From Chloroflexota bacterium (lineage in GTDB: Bacteria > Chloroflexota > Anaerolineae > Anaerolineales > Villigracilaceae), in assembly GCA_023484185.1 (NCBI GenBank), contig JAMDBC010000104.1, positions 1 through 6,986 of the forward strand: DNA of 6,986 nucleotides, given 5' to 3'. Under the pieces are notes generated by a model that saw nothing but the letters and a program-made list of their open reading frames with translations, ran no database searches and was not told the origin of the DNA. This document shows, in pieces, positions 1-4,952 of this stretch (the stretch's first letter is position 1; each line of letters starts with the position of its first letter). The position numbers were made by a program, and so were the translations under genes.

Positions 1-77
1 CGCGCATTTGCTTGGCAAGGAAGGTGATGGCTTTAAGATCGCCATGACCGTTTTGGATGTCGGTCGCATCGGCATTG
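1..77. repeat. Inverted repeat, left arm (77 bp, perfect)
   Basis: Bases 1-77 are the exact reverse complement of 238-314. The match stops at 78 against 237 on the inner side and is limited by the window edge on the outer side. It destroys the reading frame of the acyl-CoA dehydrogenase. A foldback that ends a contig after exactly 77 bases fits a de Bruijn assembly with k=77 or an amplification chimera better than a biological repeat. Confidence 0.95.
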
Positions 78-988
78 TAGACGAGTAACCGCGCTGCTTC
101 AATGCGCGTCTTCATATCCGCGATCTTGAAGCCTGTGCCTTGAAACTCGCCGATCTTCTGGCCGAAGGCTTCCCGCTCACGCGCATAAGAAACGCTGGCC
201 TCATAAGCAGCTTCAGCGATGCCCAGTGCCTGAGTCCCAATGCCGATGCGACCGACATCCAAAACGGTCATGGCGATCTTAAAGCCATCACCTTCCTTGC
301 CAAGCAAATGCGCGGCGGGCACGCGGCAATTCTCGAAGATCAGTTCGCTGGTGGCCGAAGCGCGGATGCCCAGCTTGGGTTCTTTCTTGCCGCGAATGAA
401 TCCCGACAAATTTTTTGCGTCCACCAAAAAGGCGCTGATGCCCTTTTGTTTTTTCGCAGGGTCGGTGACCATGAAGACCACGAAGTAATCAGCAACCGGG
501 CCGGACGTGACCCATGACTTGCGTCCGTTGAGAACATAGGAATCGCCGTCGCGCGTGGCGCGGCTTTTCATTGTACCCGCGTCCGAGCCGGACATTGGTT
601 CGGTCAGCGAATAAGCGCCTATCGCGGCGCCTGACGCGACCGGTTTCAGGAATTTCTGTTTTTGTTCCTCAGTGCCGAAGGTCATAATGCCGTGGCAGTA
701 CAGCGAATTGTTGACCGACATGATCACGCTGTGCGCCGCGTCGGCTTTGGCGATCTCTTCCATGGCGAGCACGTAAGCCATGGTGTCCATGCCTGCGCCG
801 CCGTATTGCTCCGGGACCTCGATGCCCATAAATCCCATCCCGCCCATTTTCTTGATCGTCTCGTAAGGGAATTCCCCGCTTTCATCGAATTGCGCTGCGA
901 TCGGCGCGATTTCCTTTTGTGCAAAATCATGAGCTGCATCGCGGATCATTTTATGTTCATCGCTGAGAGGGAATAAAACATCGCTCAT
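1..988 (-). CDS. Acyl-CoA dehydrogenase, C-terminus missing
   Basis: FAD-dependent acyl-CoA dehydrogenase, which oxidises an acyl-CoA to the 2-enoyl-CoA in fatty acid or branched-chain amino acid breakdown and passes electrons to ETF. From ATG at 988 there are 329 codons without a stop. The N-terminal helical domain contains VPEQYGGAGMD (58-68). The middle domain has AYSLTEPMSGSDAG (125-138), the family's FAD/substrate signature region, and GRKSWVTSG. The C-terminal domain starts with the AREREAFGQ segment typical of the family. Members are usually about 380 residues, so the catalytic Glu region is absent. After about residue 304 (ARLLVYNA) the sequence is an inverted copy of the gene's own 238-314, so the last 25 or so encoded residues are not native. 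The start is supported by GGAGG at 994-998, five bases upstream of the ATG. It lies 45 bp after rsmA and has its own -10 candidate. The exact substrate cannot be told. Confidence 0.93.
   Translation of the reverse strand, partial: MSDVLFPLSDEHKMIRDAAHDFAQKEIAPIAAQFDESGEFPYETIKKMGGMGFMGIEVPEQYGGAGMDTMAYVLAMEEIAKADAAHSVIMSVNNSLYCHGIMTFGTEEQKQKFLKPVASGAAIGAYSLTEPMSGSDAGTMKSRATRDGDSYVLNGRKSWVTSGPVADYFVVFMVTDPAKKQKGISAFLVDAKNLSGFIRGKKEPKLGIRASATSELIFENCRVPAAHLLGKEGDGFKIAMTVLDVGRIGIGTQALGIAEAAYEASVSYAREREAFGQKIGEFQGTGFKIADMKTRIEAARLLVYNADATDIQNGHGDLKAITFLAKQMR
238..314. repeat. Inverted repeat, right arm (native copy)
   Basis: This is the partner of bases 1-77. Here the sequence is in frame and encodes the expected acyl-CoA dehydrogenase segment from about residue 225 to 250 (AHLLGKEGDGFKIAM and onward), so this arm is the original and the left arm is the inverted copy. 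The two arms are 160 bp apart. Confidence 0.95.
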
Positions 989-1016
989 GTGAGCCTCCGT
1001 GTGAAAGTATGGCGTG

Positions 1017-1022
1017 ATTATA
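1017..1022 (-). promoter_or_regulatory. -10 box TATAAT before acyl-CoA dehydrogenase
   Basis: A perfect TATAAT reads leftward in the 45-bp gap between the rsmA stop and the dehydrogenase start. A start of transcription near 1010 would leave a leader of about 22 nt that includes the GGAGG site. No good -35 hexamer is visible 16-18 bp upstream, so this is a candidate only. It suggests the dehydrogenase can be expressed apart from rsmA. Confidence 0.45.
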
Positions 1023-1033
1023 CCGCCTGCATG

Positions 1034-1864
1034 TTACTTGTATTGACCGCAGAGCGCTGACCACTCATCTATGCTTAATGTCTCGGCCCGCCTTTGCGGA
1101 TCAATCCTGCCGCGCTTGAGCAGGGCTTCGGCGTCTGCCGGTTGGATGTGTAACCCGGCTGACAAAGAGTTGCGAAGCATTTTTCGCTTTTGGCTGAACC
1201 CGGCTTTGATGAGCTTAAAGAAAGTTGGCAGAAGCGGGGAAGGGATCAAAGGCTCGGGACGAATCTCGATCTTGACGACTGCTGAATCGACCTTGGGCGC
1301 AGGGAAGAATGCGTTTGCTGGAATCTGTGCGGCGATGAAAGGCCGTCCGTAGACTTGCACGCTCAACGCCAGCAGACTCATGTCGGGCGGCATTGAGCAA
1401 ATGCGCTCCGCAACTTCTTTTTGGATGGTCAGCACGATGCGACGCGGCTTTGGGTCAGATTCCAGCAGGTGACGGATGATGGCGGATGTGATGTTGTATG
1501 GAATATTGGCGGCCACGATGTAATCTGCTGGAAGGCCGAGGTCTTTCGGAGAAAAGTCCAGGATGTCGCCGTGGATTAAACGAACGTTGGCATAAGGTTT
1601 GAGAACGCCGCGTAAAACGGGAAGCAGTTTCTCGTCCAGTTCGACCGCCGCTACTTCGCGCGCCAAAGCCGCCAGGTGCCGCGTCAAACTGCCGAGGCCG
1701 GGTCCAATCTCCAGAACCGTATCCGCATTTTCAATCCCGGCCGCGACGGCGATATTTTCCAACGCCAGCGGATCTTCCAAAAAATTTTGGCCGAGACGTT
1801 TATCGGCGTGCAGGCCGTATTGTTTGAGAAGCGCCGCGGCGTTGAGAGGGGGAATATTTTTCAT
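1034..1864 (-). CDS. rsmA: 16S rRNA (adenine1518-N6/adenine1519-N6)-dimethyltransferase RsmA (KsgA)
   Basis: Dimethylates two adjacent adenines in the loop of 16S rRNA helix 45 with S-adenosylmethionine, late in assembly of the 30S subunit. The 276-residue protein has every family landmark: LGQNFL (24-29), the SAM-binding motif LEIGPGLGSLT (51-61), acidic ELDE (75-78), GDILD (99-103), the catalytic NIPY (120-123), and FFPAPKVDSAVV (186-197) before the small helical C-terminal domain. Length is normal for the family. The start is the ATG at 1864, which overlaps the TGA of the upstream gene as ATGA. No Shine-Dalgarno site is visible, so translation is probably coupled. The frame stays open 39 codons further upstream, but that part runs inside the upstream gene and precedes the family's usual N-terminus. 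Loss of this enzyme gives kasugamycin resistance in other bacteria. Confidence 0.97.
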   Translation of the reverse strand: MKNIPPLNAAALLKQYGLHADKRLGQNFLEDPLALENIAVAAGIENADTVLEIGPGLGSLTRHLAALAREVAAVELDEKLLPVLRGVLKPYANVRLIHGDILDFSPKDLGLPADYIVAANIPYNITSAIIRHLLESDPKPRRIVLTIQKEVAERICSMPPDMSLLALSVQVYGRPFIAAQIPANAFFPAPKVDSAVVKIEIRPEPLIPSPLLPTFFKLIKAGFSQKRKMLRNSLSAGLHIQPADAEALLKRGRIDPQRRAETLSIDEWSALCGQYK

Positions 1865-3060
1865 TGCAGCACGTACATAATATTCGACGGCACAGGTGCC
1901 AGAAAATAAACGGTCACGTACCTTCCCCATTGGCCGCCCTCTTGCGCATATTGAGCATCGGTATAACCCAGATCGATCCACAGCTTGCCGGGGATGCCGC
2001 CGCCAATGTCCTCAACTGTGGCATATCCATAGCCGGGGATAAATAAGGCCTGGCCTCGCATGTTGGCATACCAGTTGTAGATAAAAGCCACCACGCCTTT
2101 TTGTACAGGTTTGCCGCTGGCAGTGCCGGGGTAACAACGGTCCGCCGCCGAGTGGCATGGCGAGTAGGCCGTGGCGAACAATTGTACGGCGCGCCAATAT
2201 TGGATTTGCACGCCGTCCACCGTCGTGGTGTGGACAACTGGCTTTGTGCCGTATCCGACCACGCGGTCTTTCGGCGGGCGCACGACGGTTTCTGATTCGG
2301 TTTGCCTCGAAACCTCCACACCGTCTTGATATCGAATACGCACACGGCTAACTGATAAACCAGGTTGCCCGGGTTGTAGGGTTTCCTGATGATCGAGTTC
2401 AACATCAGGCGAGGATTGGAAATCACTTTTAAACGGGATGGACTTTTGCGCCAGCACCAGCGACTCGCTGATTCGGATCACGCGTATCTGCCCATCTTGC
2501 GGTAGCGCTTCATTCTCGGATGGTTGGCTGGAGTCTAGTCCAAGTAGCGGAATCCCAGCTTCGGCCAGTGCGCCGCCGACTGTCCCAGCTGAGGAGCGGA
2601 TGTGAATCTGTTTGCCGTCCACGCTGACGGTTAATTCGCGCGACGGTGTGTAGATCACGGTCATCGCGTTCGTGATGGGTGTGTCTGCTGGCGGATTGAG
2701 TTGATCTGCCGCATAAATCTGCGCGCCCGTTTGAGCGATAGCTTCGCCGACGGTTTGTGCTGTAGTTTGCATCGTCGTGCCGTTGACTGTGATCGTGACT
2801 GCGCGCCGAATTTGAAGCACGGTCGTTTTCGCCTGAGCAATCGGCTGGTCGAGGGGGACAGGGTTGCCGTTAAACAAAACGTGGTCAGCGGGGCCGAGCA
2901 CGATGCCAGCCTGGACGATGAGTTTGCCCGGCACGCGTTCATTTGTGGTCAGCGTGTGGATTTGGCTGCCGTCGATGATGGTAATAGTGGATAGTGTTTG
3001 CGGCTGACAAGCAAGCAAAAACAAAAGAATTACTGGAGCCAGCCAGCGGAGAATTTTCAT
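1861..3060 (-). CDS. Secreted lipoprotein with DUF348 repeats, G5 and 3D domains (YabE-like)
   Basis: Probable cell-surface peptidoglycan-binding and possibly peptidoglycan-cleaving protein. Residues 1-18 are a lipoprotein signal (hydrophobic stretch, then FLLAC with Cys18). Three DUF348 repeats follow at about 25-65, 86-135 and 141-197. A G5 domain spans about 198-275 and ends with RVVGYGTK. A 3D domain spans about 292-387 with ATAYSPC, GTASGKPVQKGVVAF, IPGYGYATVEDIGGGIPG and WIDLGYTD. Two of the three Asp residues that name the 3D domain are present (Asp351, Asp363). The first, normally in 'VAVDP', is replaced by Phe in VAF (326). Cys302 and Cys309 could form a disulfide. The fold is related to MltA-type lytic transglycosylases, but cleavage activity here is uncertain. 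The stop overlaps the rsmA start (ATGA). The start lies 23 bp after the nucleotidyltransferase stop and has no clear ribosome site. In Bacillus subtilis yabE also lies next to ksgA, with rnmV between. Confidence 0.9.
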   Translation of the reverse strand: MKILRWLAPVILLFLLACQPQTLSTITIIDGSQIHTLTTNERVPGKLIVQAGIVLGPADHVLFNGNPVPLDQPIAQAKTTVLQIRRAVTITVNGTTMQTTAQTVGEAIAQTGAQIYAADQLNPPADTPITNAMTVIYTPSRELTVSVDGKQIHIRSSAGTVGGALAEAGIPLLGLDSSQPSENEALPQDGQIRVIRISESLVLAQKSIPFKSDFQSSPDVELDHQETLQPGQPGLSVSRVRIRYQDGVEVSRQTESETVVRPPKDRVVGYGTKPVVHTTTVDGVQIQYWRAVQLFATAYSPCHSAADRCYPGTASGKPVQKGVVAFIYNWYANMRGQALFIPGYGYATVEDIGGGIPGKLWIDLGYTDAQYAQEGGQWGRYVTVYFLAPVPSNIMYVLQ

Positions 3061-3066
3061 GCAGTA

Positions 3067-3072
3067 ATTATA
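3067..3072 (-). promoter_or_regulatory. -10 box TATAAT abutting the G5/3D gene; leaderless start possible
   Basis: A perfect TATAAT reads leftward, with six bases between it and the ATG at 3060. Transcription would begin at about the A of the ATG, giving a leaderless message, which fits the absence of a Shine-Dalgarno site there. No convincing -35 is seen: TTGAGC at 3095-3100 is 22 bp away. It could also be chance in a 23-bp intergenic gap. Confidence 0.4.
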
Positions 3073-3083
3073 ACGTGCAGCGG

Positions 3084-3866
3084 TTATTTGCCCCGCTCAA
3101 GTGCGTATCGAATCAAATTTTGTGTTTCTTTTATTTCATCTGGTTTAGCTTTTCCCTGCGGATTTTGCCGTCCAATCCAAGCGCGTTCGATCAGTGGAAT
3201 CCAGCGAACATCCAATGATTCTTTTGCCCAATTCGCGGCGGCCTGTTTGGAAACGATATCGCCGTATTGAAGCGTATAAAGTACGCGGCAAATTGTCAGC
3301 ACGATATACGATTGATATCCGTGGTTCTTGATCTGGCTTGGGTCATCGATGAAGCCTGCCAGCCAATCATATAAGACGGACCTCATGGCGTGACGCAAAT
3401 CCTCCAGTGAGACCGGATCGATCAATGTGCGTGGGTTGGGGCCCACGAGCGTGATGCCACGATCACGCAGAATGAAACGTTGAACAACCCAGTCCATGTC
3501 ATGCTGCACCTGGTGAAGCTTTTCGCCACGGCCGCGGTCCAGATGCGGGTGGATATTGTTTTTCGGGTTGTATCTTTGCACAGCATCTCGCGGGATGTAA
3601 ACAACTTCAAGCTGTGTAGCACACCACGAATCGAGCGTGGAAATTTTTGAGTGCATAGTTTCGAGCTTGGAAAAGACATCGCTTGAAATTTTGTCGCGCG
3701 TCACTATCAGCACATCGACGTCGCTGTTTTCATCGAAGCCGCCGTTGGCGAGCGAGCCGAACAAATAAATGCCGACAAATTGTTCTTTGAGTAATCGCGG
3801 AACATTGTTCAACAATGCCTCAAGCACAAGATTTACTTCAGGGAAGGGCGTAAAAGATTGACTCAT
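3084..3866 (-). CDS. Aminoglycoside nucleotidyltransferase-like protein (AadA/ANT type)
   Basis: Predicted to transfer AMP from ATP to a hydroxyl of streptomycin/spectinomycin-type drugs, by likeness to AadA; the true substrate is unknown. The 260-residue protein has the nucleotidyltransferase-fold motif LFGSLANGGFDENSDVDVLIV (35-55), with GS at 37-38 and metal-binding Asp49 and Asp51. Glu87 in QLEVVYI lies in the segment holding AadA's catalytic base. The C-terminal helical region has LTICRVLYTLQYGDIVSKQAA (190-210) and ANWA, matching the AadA C-terminal domain (DUF4111) in order and spacing. Length equals AadA (about 260). The ATG at 3866 is preferred, with AGGAAG at 3878-3883 upstream at an 11-nt spacing. 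A GTG at 3899 would add 11 residues. It is first in a minus-strand cluster with the G5/3D gene and rsmA and follows the leader at 3953-4125. No strong promoter is seen between that terminator and the start, so expression may depend on read-through. Confidence 0.87.
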   Translation of the reverse strand: MSQSFTPFPEVNLVLEALLNNVPRLLKEQFVGIYLFGSLANGGFDENSDVDVLIVTRDKISSDVFSKLETMHSKISTLDSWCATQLEVVYIPRDAVQRYNPKNNIHPHLDRGRGEKLHQVQHDMDWVVQRFILRDRGITLVGPNPRTLIDPVSLEDLRHAMRSVLYDWLAGFIDDPSQIKNHGYQSYIVLTICRVLYTLQYGDIVSKQAAANWAKESLDVRWIPLIERAWIGRQNPQGKAKPDEIKETQNLIRYALERGK

Positions 3867-3952
3867 GATTATTCGATCTTCCTGTTTTTGACAGCCCACA
3901 GATCAGTAGCGAATCGTTCAATGAAATACCGGCGGGTCTGTCCTATGGAATT

Positions 3953-3980
3953 AAAAAGAAAACCGAGGGCAAACCCTCAG
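3953..3980 (-). terminator. Intrinsic terminator or attenuator before the nucleotidyltransferase
   Basis: Reading leftward, CTGAGGG (3980-3974) pairs with CCCTCGG (3969-3963) around a TTTG loop. The stem is seven base pairs with one T-G wobble, followed at once by TTTTCTTTTT (3962-3953). It lies about 87 bp upstream of the nucleotidyltransferase ATG. Its CTGA shares bases with the 3' arm of a larger helix (3977-4001 with 4070-4093), so the two cannot form fully together. Confidence 0.82.
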
Positions 3981-4082
3981 CTGTTGCCCCGCCAGACTCT
4001 TGCTGGTGGGGTGCGCACAGGCGACTTAATGTCGCCCGTGCTTGAATCAAATCAGCGGTAAGTGCCCTGAAGAATTGGCTGG

Positions 4083-4100
4083 CTACAGGCTGATAATCAT
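4083..4100 (-). CDS. Five-codon leader peptide ORF (MIISL)
   Basis: ATG ATT ATC AGC CTG TAG reads leftward from 4100. AGGAG at 4113-4109 lies eight bases upstream, an ideal ribosome site, and the predicted transcript 5' end is about 25 nt before the ATG. The ORF covers the 5' arm of the long helix (4093-4070), so a ribosome on it would block that helix. This is the layout of leader peptides in ribosome-mediated attenuators of antibiotic-resistance genes. So short an ORF could be chance; the well-spaced ribosome site is the main support. Confidence 0.55.
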   Translation of the reverse strand: MIISL

Positions 4101-4131
4101 TTGTGACGCTCCTATTAATTACGACGAGCAG

Positions 4132-4140
4132 ATTATATCA
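4132..4140 (-). promoter_or_regulatory. Extended -10 promoter TGaTATAAT
   Basis: TG at 4140-4139, one base, then a perfect TATAAT (4137-4132) reads leftward. This extended -10 form often works without a good -35, and none is seen at normal spacing. Transcription would start near G4125, 25 nt before the MIISL leader ORF and about 260 nt before the nucleotidyltransferase ATG. Confidence 0.65.
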
Positions 4141-4261
4141 CTTGCGGAATAACAGGCTGTCTGCGCTGCCACATATTGAGACAAGATTATTTCGAGATTT
4201 TGGAAGACTCAAAATATTGGACTGCCTGGATGAAGTAAAATATGGCTTAACGAGGTGATGT

Positions 4262-4951
4262 ATGCGAAAGCCAGCTTTGATCATTATGCTCGGATTATCC
4301 ATGTTGGCCTGTTCGGTCTCAGATATTACCAGGTTGATCCCAGGAATGCCCATTTCGCCCCTGCCAACTGCATTTCCGATTGAGACGGTATACGTCACCT
4401 CCACCAGCACGCCAAGCATCATGCCCACCCAGCCAACGCCGACCTTTACTCCCACGCCAACCTTGATTTACTTAGGGTCCATGGGTTCTCCATCGGATAC
4501 TCCAATTCCAACCGGCACGCTTTGGACGGTGGGGCAAGCAGTCAGTTCGCCTAATTCCGTTACACCTAATTCCAATACGCCTGAGGCGAGCGGTTTTTCC
4601 AGTTACTCGATGAGCGGAAATATCCTGCATTGGGGCGCCTGCCCGCTGAATAAAATTCAGGTCGTTGCCAGACCGTCTGATGTTACCCATACCCATTTTG
4701 TTTTGCTGTTCCTTCGTTTACAGGACAGAGAATCCCCTTTCGAGGCCACCCACTGGGGATCCGGCGCGATAATGGATAATGACGGCAAAGGAACCTTTAC
4801 GTATACACTGACTGCGGAAAACCTTCCGGGTTATCGCGAATTTACGCTGGCATGGGTACAATATCAATTTGTGGCGACTGACAAAAAACTAAACGTGATT
4901 GGCCGCACCCAGGTTGTGCTGAATAGTATTGCTTATTCCCCGTGTCAATAA
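4262..4951 (+). CDS. Secreted lipoprotein with Thr/Pro-rich linker, unknown function
   Basis: Function is not known. Residues 1-17 form a lipoprotein signal ending in LSMLAC (Cys17). Residues of about 46-85 are a Thr/Pro/Ser-rich linker with PTPTFTPTPT, probably extended and perhaps glycosylated, that holds the C-terminal domain away from the membrane. Residues of about 112-229 form a compact beta-rich-looking domain with WGACP (124-128), THFVLLFLRLQDR, GKGTFTYTL (175-183), WVQYQFVAT (198-206) and IGRTQVVL (213-220), ending YSPCQ. Cys127 and Cys228 bound this domain and could form a disulfide. From memory, similar Cys-bounded domains recur in Chloroflexota lipoproteins. The ATG is supported by GAGGTG at 4252-4257. 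An ATG at 4258 is out of frame. It is divergent from the nucleotidyltransferase cluster, and sir2 follows one base after its stop. A TAAAAT at 4236-4241 is a weak -10 candidate. Confidence 0.85.
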   Translation: MRKPALIIMLGLSMLACSVSDITRLIPGMPISPLPTAFPIETVYVTSTSTPSIMPTQPTPTFTPTPTLIYLGSMGSPSDTPIPTGTLWTVGQAVSSPNSVTPNSNTPEASGFSSYSMSGNILHWGACPLNKIQVVARPSDVTHTHFVLLFLRLQDRESPFEATHWGSGAIMDNDGKGTFTYTLTAENLPGYREFTLAWVQYQFVATDKKLNVIGRTQVVLNSIAYSPCQ

Positions 4952-4952
4952 T

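Larger units (their letters stand above)
3953..4125 (-). ncRNA. Structured leader RNA / candidate attenuator of the nucleotidyltransferase cluster
   Basis: The expected transcript runs from about 4125 to 3953 (about 173 nt). A long helix pairs 4093-4070 with 4001-3977: TCAGC/GCTGA, TGT/ACA, GCC/GGC, GCC/GGC and ATTCTT/AAGAGT, about 20 pairs with small bulges. Inside it, GCACGGGCGAC (4041-4031) pairs with GTCGCCTGTGC (4025-4015) over a five-base loop, 11 pairs. The intrinsic terminator follows. Three of these stems contain a G-T pair on this strand (4074/3997, 4037/4019, 3979/3964) that would be an A-C mismatch on the other strand. This indicates that the minus strand is the RNA. I recognise no known riboswitch class. 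It could instead be a free-standing small RNA; its hairpin-bubble-helix shape loosely resembles 6S RNA. Confidence 0.68.

Noticed and set aside
3020..3090. Possible integron attC site after the AadA-like gene
   Set aside because: Only 23 bp separate the gene from the next one and no attC-type palindrome or core site is seen, so the gene is not a cassette.
3987..4011. Hairpin CCCCGCCA / TGGTGGGG in the leader region
   Set aside because: It is fully paired only on the plus strand; on the minus strand it has an A-C mismatch and competes with the longer helix. It may be a minor alternative fold, not the main structure.
4015..4058. tRNA-like arm: a 5-bp stem with a seven-base loop and a loosely T-loop-like run
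   Set aside because: There is no acceptor stem, no D arm, no GGTTCAAATCC-type T loop and no purine after the would-be anticodon. It is the tip of the 11-bp leader hairpin.
3858..4061. A 67-codon plus-strand frame across the leader region
   Set aside because: It starts inside the nucleotidyltransferase gene, has no ribosome site, and covers the terminator and hairpins, whose sequence is better explained as structured RNA.
4066..4076. CTGAAGA on the plus strand, which matches the CUGANGA core of hammerhead ribozymes
   Set aside because: No GAAA core or flanking stems follow in the right places, and the strand evidence points to the other strand.
4176..4245. Possible -35/-10 pairs for the plus-strand lipoprotein (TTGAGA at 4176, TTGGAC at 4217)
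   Set aside because: No acceptable -10 lies at 16-18 bp from either. TAAAAT at 4236 is only 13 bp after TTGGAC, so no complete promoter is called.
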